DNA of 64,000 bases from Orientallactaga sibirica (lineage: Eukaryota > Chordata > Mammalia > Rodentia > Dipodidae), in NCBI GenBank assembly GCA_036365145.1, contig JAEOAD010002183.1:620001-684000 (forward strand), read 5' to 3'. Below, piece after piece: positions 33,192-43,560 of the stretch. The stretch's first letter is position 1, and each line of letters starts with the position of its first letter. The notes under the pieces are model-generated. The model saw only the letters and a list, made by a program, of their open reading frames with translations. It made no database searches and was not told the origin of the DNA. The translations under genes were made by a program, and so were the position numbers.

Positions 33192-33354
33192 ATATATTTT
33201 GTTTTTGTTTTTGTTTTTAGAGGTAGGGTCTCGCTCTGGTCCAGGCTGACCTGGAATTAACTATGTAGTCTCAGGGTGGTCTCGAACTCTCGGCGATCCT
33301 CCTACCTCTGCCTCCCGAGTGCTGGGATTAAAGGCGTGCGCCATCACGCCCGGC
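33192..33354 (-). mobile_element. Young B1 SINE with target duplication
   Basis: Antisense with (GTTTTT)n tail. Keeps CpGs in CTCTCGGCGATCC and GGCGTGCGCCATCACGCCCGG. TGAAATATAT flanks it at 33182-33191 and 33355-33364. One of the youngest insertions in the window. Confidence 0.97.
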
Positions 33355-33704
33355 TGAAATATATCATTTTAAGCACCACCTCCCTGGCTTTTGAAGTTTC
33401 TATTGAGAAACTTTTATTGTTCTGGTGGATCTGCCTTTATGCATGATTTAGGGTTTCTCTTTCTACTTTCAATATTCTTTACTTTTTCTGTATGCGTAAT
33501 GGTTTAGTTTTCATATGATGAAGGAAAATTATTTTCTTGTCTGTTTGCTGTTCCAAATGTATCCTGAATTCTGAATCCAGATTGGCTTCTTTCCCCCTTT
33601 TAGGGAAATTTTCTGCTATGATTTTATTGAAAATATTTTCTATGCCTTTACAATGTAACCCTTCATCTTCTTCTCTGCCCATGATTCTTGTTAATTTTAT
33701 TAAT

Positions 33705-33882
33705 ATTATTTTATTTTTAATTATTTATTAGAAAGACAATGGGCATATCAGGGCCTCTAGCCAGTACAAATGAATTCCAGATGCATATGCCACCATGTGC
33801 TTAAGTGGGCTCTGGGGAGTTGAACCTAGGTCCGTAGGCCTCACAGGTAAGCACTTTAACCACTAAGCCATCTCTCCAGCCC
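33705..33882 (-). mobile_element. B2-like SINE
   Basis: Antisense, short CT part, end CTAAGCCATCTCTCCAGCCC. TTGTTAATTT left and CTGTTAATCT right are probably its target duplication. Confidence 0.92.
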
Positions 33883-34440
33883 AAATCTGTTAATCTCATA
33901 TTGTCCCAAATATCTTCAAGATATTGCTTATATTCTTTTAATAATTTATATTTGTCCATATTGGATTATCCCAGTTCTTTCACTTTGTCTTCCAGTTCAG
34001 ATATTCTGTCTTCTCCTGATTCATTCTATTAGAAAGGGTTTCTATGGAAGTTTTATTTGACTTATTATGTTTTACATTTCTACTATTTCAGTTTGGTTTT
34101 TCTTCAGTATTTCTATCTCTTTATTGAATTCCTTTTTCATATCATTTATCCCCTTCCTTATTTTGATCACTGTGTCTTTTTTAATGTTCTTATGAGATTC
34201 ATGCAGGACTTTATAGTCTTCTTTGATTTCTTTGAACAAGCTTATAATCATTCTTCCAAATTATTTTGGAATTTCTTTGGCCTCAACCTCAGTGGAAATT
34301 CTCGCTGAAGGATTAAATTTTGGAGGGGGTATGATTCCTTAGTTTTTTTTTTTTTTTTCATGTTACTTGTGTTCTTGCCTTGCAACTTATGAATCTGGAG
34401 TGGAATTGTTACTTAAATTTATTTCTTTCAGTTTTATTTA

Positions 34441-34756
34441 TTGGGCTGGATAAATGGTTCGCTGAAGTGTGCTTCTTATGCACAAATGAGGGCCTGAGGG
34501 AGCATGAAACCACCTGAGCTCAAATCTCCCAAACTCACATAAATAGCTGGGCATGGCTATGCACATCTGTAACACCAGTCCTATGAGGAACAGAGACTGG
34601 AGAGTCACCAGGGCTCAAAAATAGCAGAGTCCATAATCAGTAAAAGACTCTATTGCAAGGAAAAAGAATAGGCAGGTGAATGTTGAAGCCACACATCACA
34701 CACACAGCACACCACACCACACCACACATACTATGTACATGCAAAAAAAAAATACA
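34441..34756 (+). mobile_element. B3/B2-related SINE, long variant
   Basis: Head GGGCTGGATAAATGGTTCGC, then AGCTGGGCATGGCTATGCAC, GTAACACCAGTCCTATGAGG and a (CA)n plus A-run end. At about 316 bp it is longer than the B2-like SINE and ends differently, as in B3-type SINEs. Confidence 0.65.
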
Positions 34757-34951
34757 AAAGAAATATTTATTTAAGCCACTCTTTCTTTCAGAGTAAAGGT
34801 TTGTACTGATCAAGAGGGGCTAAAGTGATGTTGAGGTATTATGTAATTTCCTTCTACTAAATGAAGGATTGGGACACCAGACTCAAACCCCACAGTCTCC
34901 ATGTTTACTTTTCACCTGATCTATAAAGAGCAGAGAGCTCATGGGTGTGTT

Positions 34952-35225
34952 CAGCTCACCAGAAATGACAGGAAGGCCAAAGACCATTGGATGCGCAGAG
35001 CTTCCCAAAGATAAAGGCAGGCTAAAGGTATTCAGGTACCCCCAGCTTCTTGAAGTTGAAGGGTAACTGAAAGCTCTCAGTTGTACCCAGATCCCCAGAG
35101 ATATAGGACAAGGATGAGGCCCCTGGAATGCACAGAGTTCTCTGGAGATGAAGGGCAGGCAGAAGGCTTTTGGGTTTGCAGAGCTGAAGGGACGTGAGGG
35201 GCAGCTGAAGGCTGTCAGGTGGGAA
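34952..35225 (-). repeat. 46-bp tandem repeat, six units
   Basis: CAG anchors at about 34952, 34996, 35043, 35088, 35133 and 35179 (spacing 44-47). The clearest units read GCACAGAGTTCTCTGGAGATG and TGCAGAGCTGAAGGGACGTG. It lies on the 5' side of the minus-strand LINE-1 ORF1, where promoter monomers would be. Confidence 0.75.
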
Positions 35226-35280
35226 GAGGTCTTGGCAAGTTGTGGCAGGTGAAACAGAGGTGGCAGCTGAAATGATAGTA

Positions 35281-36129
35281 TAAAAATAAAATTAAAATTA
35301 AAATTAAGATCATCAATACAATGAAACTGAAGGTATTACATGCTGAGTTAGTATTTCTTCCTAATCAGTACTATGTAGTTTCTCCTCCTCTCCACGTGTC
35401 TTTTGTGTCAGGGTCCATAGTTGGGGGAGGGGACTGCTAATCTCAGTAATCCAAACAAATTAAGGCATGCATCCTCCTAGATTTGAGAGATTTCTATGTG
35501 GGAAGTAATTTTTTTTTTTTTTTTTTGGCCAGAATTCTCTTGTGTCAGGCTTCTTGCCTGCCATTTGCAACCTTATTTGTGATGATTTGGAGGAATGGGT
35601 TTTCCCCTAATGGGGCTTTCTAGAACAGAGGCTCTGAGGAGGATGGAAGACCATTTGTCTGTGTTTGCCTTGTAGCCAGGAGGTCTCTTCTTAGCCATAC
35701 CTGTCAGGTGACTGCACCAAGTCCTTCGGCATGTTTCCAGTGATCCCATGTTACTCAACCAGATAATACAGAGGATTGCCTTTTTTTTTAAACAATTATC
35801 TGTAGGACCCCCATTGAGAATCTGAGCATCAGCCCCACACAACACACTTCTGTTTCTGTCTCCGCAGCCTGCTTTGCGCCATTACAGACCTCTCTCTATA
35901 CTCACTGTATCCAGCCTATGGTCACATCCCTGCAGTCCAGACAGTCTCTCTCCCTTGCTCCTGGCACCCATGCCCTGGAGTTGAGAACACCTCCCTGGCA
36001 TGTAGCACAATGTGGGGGAATTGGGCTATAGCTTGACTGCTTCTTTGTTGAATAAACCCCACTTAGGCTTACTTTTTTCTTATAGTTCTTTCTCTTATAG
36101 GAATAGTTATTTCTCATACACCTTATCTT
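35281..36129. other. Unassigned, with LTR-like poly-A region
   Basis: AAAATTAAAATTAAAATTAA at 35288 and a T run at 35510-35526 are simple sequence. GAATAAACCCCACTTAGGC at 36050, then a T-rich stretch, looks like the poly-A/U5 part of an LTR on the plus strand (about 35850-36115), family unknown. The 90-aa minus frame at 35573 is unsupported. Confidence 0.35.
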
Positions 36130-36392
36130 TTATTTCATTGCAGAATCTGCTTCTGATCTTCCATCTTACCTGGAAGTCACTTTGCTGGTTATTTTTAACT
36201 ACATAGGAGCTTTTCAGTTATTATCTAGTGTCCTTTCATTCCAGGCTAGAGGACTTCCCTGGATAGTTCTTGCAGTCTATATTTACTAGCAGTAATCCTC
36301 TTGATTTTCATTTGTGAAGTGAAATTCTTTATTTCTCCCTCATTTATGAAGAATGGTTTTGCTAGAAAAAGAATTCTTTATGTTAAGAATTT

Positions 36393-36549
36393 CGCCAGGC
36401 GTGGTGGTGCATGCCTTTAATCCCAGCACTCGGGAGGCAGAAGTAGGAGGATCACAGTGAGTTCAAGGCCATCCTGAGACTACAGAGTGAATTCCAGGTC
36501 AGCCTGAGCTAGAGTGAGACCCTACCTCAAAAAAAAAAAAAAAAAAAAA
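36393..36549 (+). mobile_element. B1 SINE
   Basis: Sense, GCCAGGCGTGGTGGTGCATG to a run of over 20 A. AAGAATTT lies on both sides. Confidence 0.95.
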
Positions 36550-36739
36550 GAATTTTTAAATTCCTTTAAGTCTTTTAAGTTTTTCTCTCTCTCTGTCATG
36601 CTTATAAACATGTTGAAGTCAATTTATCCTGATTGATGTTCATTGAGTTTTGTGAATGTGTATATTAATGGTTTTCATAAAAATTGAGAAGGTCATTATT
36701 TCAATTCTGTGTGTGTGTGTGTGTTACACACTATATATG

Positions 36740-36905
36740 TGCTCATGCAGTGCCCTATGTGCTGCATACCTAGAACTGGGTGCACTTGCCTATGGTGGCC
36801 AGAGCAAAACATCCGGTGTTTAGCTCCATGGCTCTGTTCAGCTCCATGGCTCTTCTATCCATTCTTATTTGAGCCAGAGGCTCTTACTGATCCCAGAGCT
36901 TGCCA

Positions 36906-36977
<72 letters not shown>

Positions 36978-37126
36978 CTCTGGCAATTTGTGGGTCTGTG
37001 TTCTGGGGCTACAGATATACATATGGACACTACCAGCTATTTCTGTGGGTCCTGGGGACCAAACTTGTGTTTGATCCTCATGCTTGCACAGGAAGTGCTC
37101 TTAACAACTCAACTATCTCTCCAGCC
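36740..37126 (-). mobile_element. B4-like SINE with microsatellite core
   Basis: GGTCCTGGGGACCAAACTTG, CTCATGCTTGCACAGGAAG and CAACTATCTCTCCAGCC are the antisense B4 tRNA-like part; TGGCCAGAGCAAAACATCCGG is its other side. The (GT)n(GA)n repeat lies inside. Confidence 0.65.
36909..36972. repeat. Compound microsatellite (GT)18(GA)14
   Basis: 36 bases of pure GT run directly into 28 bases of pure GA. The open frames of 120 aa here (valine/cysteine then arginine/glutamate) are translations of this repeat. Confidence 0.97.
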
Positions 37127-37957
37127 TTCAATTATTATTTCTGCTTCTTTCCTCTCTTATTGGTTCTCTTTTTATATATTTTTACATACATATCACATAT
37201 TGTGGGCTTTATGGTCTCATATATATCATTCAATTCATTCATTTTTCTGTTCCTTAGATTAGGTGATCTCAATTGATCTGTTTTCAAGTTTTATTTTATT
37301 TTTTATTTGTTCTGCCAAATCTGCTTATTGAGTCTCAGTACTGAAAACTCATATGAATTATTGTACTTTTCAATGTTGGTCTTTATTAATAATCTCTACC
37401 TCTTTTTATACATTTCTTTAGCCTTTAGACATAATTTTCTTTAATTCTCTGATGCTCTTAAGAGACCAGATTTAAAGTTAATTTGTTTTTTCCTAGTAAG
37501 CAACATCTGGGCTTTGCCACAGTCATTTATTTTGATGATCTTTTTCTGTGTATAGGCCATACTTTGTCGTCCAGTGTATGTCTTCTCACTTTTTTGTTGA
37601 AAACTTGATTCTTTAAATAATAAAATGTGACAATCTTGGAAATCAAGTTTTCTTTGTTCTTGTTGCTGCTTGTTATTTATGTACTTTGCATGTTTGTTTC
37701 TTGACTACATTAACTAATTTTATAAAATGGGTCAGTAATTATTGATATGTTTGGTTACTGAATTTGTGTTTATTCAGTTCAGTAGCTAACTAGCAAAGCA
37801 ACATATAAACAGAAAATCAAACTCATTCCTGCTCACCTCATCACAAATCTTAATTCCCTATTGCTTATAGATATAAATGTTAAAGATAGTATAACACAAT
37901 TTCTAGGACATTGAAGAATAAATGACTTTGAAGTGAAACAATGTTCTTTTTGTATTT

Positions 37958-38150
37958 TTTAAAAAGTTTACACTCTTATGTCCCTTCTCCCCTGTCCCTA
38001 TCCCACTGCGGGCCTTCTCAGTGGGGTTATTGGCATTTACCGTGGGGTCATGAAGGCCTCAGTCAGTCTTTGTGGGGAGGGGATGGTACCTCAGGCAAAT
38101 CCCACCCATCCTGTGGTTTTTACAATCTTTCCACCCCTTTTGACAATGTT
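37958..38150 (-). mobile_element. LINE-1 3' UTR fragment (type A)
   Basis: Reverse complement of the block at 18870-19060; shared word GACTGAGGCCTTCAT in that orientation. A copy in the other orientation supports a dispersed repeat. Confidence 0.6.
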
Positions 38151-38199
38151 TCCTGAACCTTGGCAGGAGTTTAAAATGGTATTCTTCATCATTGTTATT

Positions 38200-38347
38200 T
38201 TGGGTTTTCAGGCTCTTGTTATGTAGACTAGTCTGGAGTAGAGCTCCCTTTGTATCTCAGGCTGGCCTTGAAATTCTAATTCTCCTGCCTTAGTTTGATG
38301 AGTACTGGAATTTCATGTGTTCACAGCCATGCCCCGTTGTTGTTTAC

Positions 38348-38393
<46 letters not shown>

Positions 38394-38490
38394 GGACAAA
38401 GTCTTAACTGTGTAGCCCAGACTGACTCTCAGCTTATTATGCATCTTAAATGGGCCTTGAAATTGCAATCCTCCTGCTTTGGCCTCCCTA
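38200..38490 (-). mobile_element. Two old B1 fragments around an (ATT)n repeat
   Basis: 38200-38334 (TATGTAGACTAGTCTGGAGT to CACAGCCATGCCCCG) and 38395-38490 (AACTGTGTAGCCCAGACTGA to TTGGCCTCCC) are both diverged antisense B1. (ATT)n at 38349-38393 lies between and may have grown from a B1 tail. Confidence 0.6.
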
Positions 38491-38643
38491 GGAAAGTATT
38501 CTTAAACAGTACAGATGGGTGATAACACAAAAATTAAAATCAACTCTTTTCCACCACACTTACAAAATAAAAGGCAAGCATTATTACCTGAATAGATGCA
38601 AACTTTTACTATCTTTTCACTGAAAAATCAAAAAGGAATTACC

Positions 38644-38799
38644 AGCCGGATGTGATGGCACATGCCTTTAATCCCACCACTTGGGAGGCAGAGGTAGGAG
38701 GATCACCATGAGTTCAAGGCCTCCCTGAGATTACACAGTGAATTCCAGGTCAGCCTGAGCTAGAGTGAGACCCTACCTTGGAAAACCAGAAAAAAAAAA
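38644..38799 (+). mobile_element. B1 SINE with target duplication
   Basis: Sense, GCCGGATGTGATGGCACATG to an A run. AAAGGAATTACC at 38632-38643 and AAAGGAATTGCC at 38800-38811 bracket it. Confidence 0.95.
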
Positions 38800-38811
38800 A
38801 AAGGAATTGCC

Positions 38812-39240
38812 TCATTAAGTAGCTATTGATTCATCTCTTCCACCTTTAGAACCACACTCTTATTTTAAAATATAATTTGATGAAATCCTGTAGAGTAGGA
38901 ACTCTAATTTTTTTGCTCCTTAGGTAATTGATTTTGATCTTTTCCATTTCCATTTTATTTTCAGAATCACCGTGTTGATTTCCATAGGAACATTAGCAAA
39001 ATCCTAATGGAATTTTGTGTTTAAATGTATTAAACCAATAGATAACTTTCGAGAACATGGGATCTTGACAATACTTGACACTATTCACTGTCTCCCTATG
39101 TCTGTTTCTCATATATATATATGTCTCTCTTTTACTATTTAAATGTATATATGTATATGTATAATTTCCACCCTTCTGTATTTATTGGTTCCAAATTCAT
39201 GGATTCAACCAGTTATGAATTTTTTTTTCTCTTAAAAAAA
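38812..39240 (-). mobile_element. Ancient LINE-1 ORF2 remnant
   Basis: TTGATTTCCATAGGAACATT, AAATCCTAATGGAATTTTG and GAACATGGGATCTTGACAAT match antisense L1M ORF2. Best supported at 38935-39090. Short TATATATG runs follow at 39110-39160. Confidence 0.55.
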
Positions 39241-39244
39241 ATTT

Positions 39245-39396
39245 TTTTTTTCTTGTTTGTTTGTTTTTGTGAGGCAGGGCCTCACTCTTGCTCAGGCTGA
39301 CCTGGAATGTATTCACAGGGTGGCCTCAAACTCACAATGATCCTCCTACCTCTGCCTCCCAAGTGCTGGTATTAAAGTCGTGCACTACCATGCCTC
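39245..39396 (-). mobile_element. B1 SINE
   Basis: Antisense, GAGGCAGGGCCTCACTCTTG to CTACCATGCCTCGCC. First of three B1 units in a row. Confidence 0.92.
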
Positions 39397-39401
39397 GCCG
39401 C

Positions 39402-39573
39402 CTTTGTTTAAATTTTCTTTTTCTTTTTCTTTTTTTTTCCGAGGTAGAGTCTCACTCTAGCCCAGGCCTACCTGGAATTCACTCTGTTCTCAGGGTGGTC
39501 TCAAACTCTCAGTGCTTCTCCTACCTCTGCCACCCGAGTGCTGGGATTAAAGGCGTGCACTACCATGCCTTGC
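39402..39573 (-). repeat. B1-containing tandem unit 1 (172 bp)
   Basis: CTTTGTTTAAATTTTCTTTT, then antisense B1 with unusual words CCTACCTGGAATTCACTCTG and TCTCAGTGCTTCTCC. The next unit repeats all of this including non-B1 sequence, so it was copied by local duplication. Confidence 0.85.
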
Positions 39574-39752
39574 CTTTGTTTAAATTTTCTTTTTCTTTTT
39601 TCTTTTTCTTTTGTTTTTTTTCGAATTAGAGTCTCACTCTAGCCCAGACCTACCTGGAATTCACTCTGTTCTCAGGGTGGTCTCAAACTCTCAGTGCTTC
39701 TCCTACCTCTCCCTCCCAAGTGCTGGGATTAAAGGTGTGTGCCACCACCCAG
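39574..39752 (-). repeat. B1-containing tandem unit 2
   Basis: Starts with the same CTTTGTTTAAATTTTC as the unit at 39402, 172 bp away, and keeps its private B1 substitutions. It differs by an extra CTTTT expansion and a few changes. Confidence 0.85.
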
Positions 39753-39766
39753 CTTTAAATTTTTTT

Positions 39767-40072
39767 TAATATTTTATTTTTATTTATTTATTTGAGAGAG
39801 GGAAATAGGCAGAGAGAGAGAGTGAGAGAATGGGCGCACCAGGGCTCCCAGCCACTGCAAACGAACTCCAGATGCATTTATTATTTCAGAGAAAGAGGCA
39901 GACAGAGAGAGGGAGAGAGAGAATGCACGCACCAGGGCCTCCAACCACTGTAAACGAATTCCAGATGCATGCACCCCCTTGTGCATCTGGCTTACATGGG
40001 TCCTGGAGAATTGAACTAGGATCCTTTGGCTTTGCAGGCAAATGCCTTAACTGCTAAGCCATCTCTCCAGCC
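39767..40072 (-). mobile_element. Dimeric B2-like SINE
   Basis: On the minus strand a complete SINE (40072 to about 39880) runs through a short tail into a second body starting at ATGCATCTGGAGTTCGTTTG, with its own CT part and A-rich tail (to 39767). Same layout as 9073-9334 but a different break. Confidence 0.88.
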
Positions 40073-40840
40073 CTGAATTAAAAATTTTGGAACACAAAGT
40101 GCTTAGTTACTGAACATGTACAGACTTTTCTCTTGTTGTTTTCACCTAAAGAACATGATATAACACTTATTCATATTGTATTTGCATTGTTAGGTATTGT
40201 AAGTAGTCTGTGCATAAAGGTTATATGCAAAAGTTTTATGATTTGATACAGCAGACTTGAACATCTGCGTGTTTGGTACTGGGGAGTGCCCCGGGACCAA
40301 TCCCCAATGGATATCAAGGGACAATTGTACTTTAAATCCCATTTTACCTTGCCTCCTACTCACATGACTTTGTTTCATATATTTTGATTAGGTATAAATT
40401 TAAAATTCTAAAAAGGTATTATGATCGCTTCATAGAATCCCTATTCTTTCACATTCATTTACATTTTCATCAGTTCTCCTAGTTAGTGCTATTTTTAGCA
40501 TCTTCTTGCTTTAACAAGGGACAATTTTCCTTCAACATAAAGAACATTCTCATTTACTTTAGTGTGAATATACTGTGGTAAATTCTTGTTTTGTTTTAAA
40601 AGGTACCTATTAATCTGATTTTTCTTAATATGGATAATCTGTTTTCCTGTTATTATAATCTCCTTTTTCCATTTTATTTTTTAAGGGTTGAGTGTGGTAT
40701 TCCTAGGTATGGTTTCCTTCTTTGTATATTTATTTTGATTGTACAATTGGTGATATGATATTCTTGGTTTCAAAATATTCATGGTCATGACTTCTTCAGT
40801 TGTGACTTTACCTGTATTTTTTGCCCCTGGAACTCCACTC
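40073..40840. other. Unassigned, AT-rich
   Basis: Some text near 40560-40760 may be very old LINE-1 but I cannot support it. No gene. Confidence 0.35.
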
Positions 40841-40984
40841 CACTCTCTCTCTTTCTCTCTTGGTATGTATGATGTGGTGTCTATGTGGTTTGGTGGGTAT
40901 GTGGTATATGCACACATGAGTGCAGATGTGCATGCCCAAGTGAAGACCAGGGGAGAATGCTGGATATCTTCTTTGTTGCAACTA

Positions 40985-41301
40985 CCAATATGTTACTAGG
41001 ACAAAGCACCCAATCAACAACGGCTGATGGGAGTAAAGTTAATTTGGCTTACAGTTTCAGGGTGAAGCTCCATGATGGCAGCGACAGCATGGCATGAGCA
41101 GAGGCTGGACATCACCTCAGCCGCAGCAGGTGGCAGCATGTGAGCCAAACCCTGGCAAGGGAGCGGGGAATAACACCCCCTAAGCCCACCCTCAGAGATA
41201 GCCTCCTCCAGCAAAGCTCCAATTCCCAAATTTCCACTAGTTAGGAACCTATTTTTCAGAACGTATGAGTAATGGGGGACACCTAATTCAAACCAGCATA
41301 C
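40985..41301 (-). mobile_element. Solo LTR, MaLR-type (family A)
   Basis: TTAATTTGGCTTACAGTTTC, ATGGCATGAGCAGAGGCTGG and CCTAATTCAAACCAGCA match the LTRs at 7850 and 14283. The minus frame of 107 aa is a translation of the LTR. Confidence 0.8.
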
Positions 41302-41347
41302 TCTCTTATCATTCATCTGCTTATTTCCTTGAAACAAGTCTGTCTTT

Positions 41348-41591
41348 CAATTTTTTTATTAATTTTTGGAGAGAGACAGAGAGAGAGGGAGAAGACAGAT
41401 AGAGAATGGGCACGCCAGCAGTCTCTCAGCTGCTGTGAATGAAATCCAAATGCGTAGGCCCCTTGTGGGCAAGTGTGGCATTGCGCCCTTGTGTCACTTT
41501 GCATCTGGCTAAACGTGGGACCTGGAGATTGGAACCAGCATTCTTAGGTTTAGGAGGCAGGTGCCTTAACCACTAAGCCATCTCTCCAGCC
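41348..41591 (-). mobile_element. B2-like SINE, long subtype, with target duplication
   Basis: Has the extra segment GGGCAAGTGTGGCATTGCGC inside the body, absent from the common form. CAAGTCTGTCTTT flanks it at 41335-41347 and 41592-41604. Other long-subtype copies are at 45696 and 61614. Confidence 0.95.
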
Positions 41592-41921
41592 CAAGTCTGT
41601 CTTTTAAACTTTTAAACTGGAGCTGAAGTTTTCTCCCAGCAATTCACTTGTCTCCAATCCCCAAGGGACAAGGTTACAGGCGTGAGAAGCCACACCCAGC
41701 TATTTACAGGTAGTGGGGGAATTCAGATGCTTTCAGGCCCTTGTGCTTGTGGCAAGCTTTCAGCCGCTGAGTCCTAGCCTCTAGAAGTACAGTTTTTGGT
41801 GTGTTAGACTTTTAGTTGTAATTCTTAAACTTTTTTTTTCTGGATTTTCCATGTTTTCATTTATTTGTGTTCAGTTAAAACATTTTATTTTGACCTATAG
41901 CCTAACTAATAATCAGCTTTT

Positions 41922-42035
41922 TTTTTTCACAGTAGGGTCTCACTCTAGTCCAGATTGACCCGGAGTTCACTATGTAGTCTCAGGGTATCCTTGAACTCCT
42001 GGCGATTCTCCTACCTCTGCCTCCCAAGTGCTGGG
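41922..42035 (-). mobile_element. 5'-truncated B1 SINE with 16-bp duplication
   Basis: Antisense B1 stops at AAGTGCTGGG, lacking the last 30 bases. CTAATAATCAGCTTTT (41906-41921) and CTAATAGTCAGCTTTT (42036-42051) flank it, so the truncation happened at insertion. Confidence 0.93.
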
Positions 42036-42077
42036 CTAATAGTCAGCTTTTAAGCTTATCCATTGAGGCTTTTTAAA

Positions 42078-42308
42078 AACATTTTTAAAAAATTTATTTA
42101 TTTATTTATTTATTTGAGAGAGAGAGAGAAAAACAGGCAGAGAGATTGAGAGAGAGAGAATGGGTGTGCCAGGGCCTTCAGCCACTGCAAACAAACTCCA
42201 GATGCATGTGCCCCTTGTACATTTGGCTTATGTGGGTTCTGGGGAGTCAAATCAAGGTCCTTTGGCTTTGCAGGCAAATGCCTTAACCACTAAGCCATCA
42301 CTCCAGCC
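42078..42308 (-). mobile_element. B2-like SINE
   Basis: Antisense, tail (TTTA)n, full length to CCATCACTCCAGCCCC. ATTGAGGCTTTT left and ACTGAGGCTTCT right are its probable target duplication. Confidence 0.94.
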
Positions 42309-42416
42309 CCACTGAGGCTTCTTATTAACATTTTTTTGAGAAGTAAGTCATGTTCTATACAATTTACTCATTTAAAGTGCAAAATCAAATGAATTTTAGC
42401 ATATGCACATAATTTT

Positions 42417-43131
42417 TTTTCTTTTCTGATGGGCTAGAGCCCCTTTTAAATTATTTTTATTGACAACTTCTTTAATTGTAGACAATATCCATGTTATTTC
42501 CCTCCCTCCCCCCACTTTCTCCTTTGAAACTTCACTCTCCATCTTATCCCCTCCCCCTCTCAGTCTCTCTTTTCAGCTTGATGTTATGATCTTTTCTTCC
42601 TATTATGATGGTCTTATGTAGGTCATGGATATCCAGGCCATTTTGTGTCTGGAGGAGTACGTTGTAAGGAGTCCTACTCTTCCTTGGGCTCTTACACTCT
42701 TTCTGCCTCCTCTTCCACAATGGACCCTGAGCCTTGGAAGGTAGGTTTGAGACGTTTCAGTGCTGAGCACTCCTCTGTCACTTCTCAGCACCATGGTGCC
42801 TTCTGAATCATCCCAAGGTTGCCACCATCTGAAAAGAGAAGCTTCTCTAACCAAAAGTGAGAGTAGCATTAATATATGGGTGTGGACATTAAAAGAAGTG
42901 CTTATTGGGCAGTTTGGTGAGCATAGTGTATACATTTAGTGAGACTCCAGCAGACATTACACCCTTAGGGCTCATGACTACCCCTTTTGTACGTTTTCAG
43001 TATCAGGGATGTGTTCCCTCCCATGGAGCGGGCCTCCAGTCCAATTAGAGAGCAGTTGGTTTCCCCCATAACAGACATGCCACTATTGTACCCATTGACT
43101 CATTTGGCCTGGCTGGCCAAATTTAGAGCTT
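42417..43131 (-). mobile_element. LINE-1 3' UTR (type B), complete insertion
   Basis: Flanked by TATGCACATAATTTT at 42402-42416 and 43132-43146, so its two ends are exact. Poly-A side is at the left (TTTTTATTGACAACTTC); 5' truncation is at TTGGCCAGCCAGGCC. The 110-aa minus frame is shared by other copies but broken in them. Confidence 0.9.
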
Positions 43132-43194
43132 TATGCACATAATTTTATATCCATTACCACAATCAGTTTTAGAGTATTTTATTGCCTCTTGTGT

Positions 43195-43560
43195 TTGTCG
43201 GTTTTCTATTGTTGTCACAAATGCCTGCAATAATCACCTTGAAAAAAGGGAGGACTGCTTTCAGCTCACAGTTTAGTCCATGGTCGGTGTGGTCTCTGTT
43301 TAGTCCCATGGTTGGTGGTCTCTATTTCTTTCATGGTGGGAGCACGTGACATACAAGCTGCTGACTTCATGATGACTAGGAAGTAAAAAATGAATGGGAG
43401 AGTCAGGGTCCTGATAGTCCCTTCAGGGTATGCACCCAATGATCTAATTTCTATCCACTAGGCTCTACCTCCTAAAAGTTCCAGTATTTCTCTAGTACCA
43501 CCACCAGTTGGGGCTTGTGTCTTTAAACCAGAGACTTAGAGAGGACATTCAAGATCCAAA
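43195..43560 (-). mobile_element. LTR, MaLR (MT-like)
   Basis: TGTCGGTTTTCTATTGTTGTC start, TTCAGCTCACAGTTTAGTCC, GGTCTCTATTTCTTTCATGG, then CCACCAGTTGGGGCTTG: antisense MaLR order. Sits inside the old L1M. Confidence 0.7.

Larger units (their letters stand above)
33100..34440 (-). pseudogene. LINE-1 ORF1 remnant
   Basis: The minus frame at 33479-33682 contains GIENIFNKIIAENFPKRGKE, a conserved stretch of rodent LINE-1 ORF1p between the coiled coil and the C-terminal domain. 33883-34320 is the antisense coiled-coil part. B1 (33192) and B2-like (33705) insertions and stops break the gene. Confidence 0.8.
36130..37740 (-). mobile_element. Ancient LINE-1/HAL1-like remnant
   Basis: Antisense words of old mammalian L1M/HAL1: GAATTATTGTACTTTTCAATG, GCAACATCTGGGCTTTGCC, TTTCTGTGTATAGGCCATAC, TTTTTGTTGAAAACTTGATTC. 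Interrupted by a B1 (36393) and a B4-like SINE (36740). Confidence 0.65.
40841..41775 (-). mobile_element. B4-like SINE split by an LTR and a SINE
   Basis: Three pieces keep B4 antisense order: 40841-40984 (GCAGATGTGCATGCCCAAGTG), 41302-41347 (TTATTTCCTTGAAACAAG) and 41592-41775 (CAGGCGTGAGAAGCCACACC, GCCCTTGTGCTTGTGGCAAG). The interruptions are at 40985-41301 and 41348-41591. Confidence 0.55.

Noticed and set aside
34952..35225. CRISPR-like array
   Set aside because: Units are contiguous and imperfect without unique spacers, and the genome is a mammal's.
36709..37276. Overlapping frames of 92-121 aa
   Set aside because: They translate the (GT)n(GA)n repeat and a B4-like SINE.
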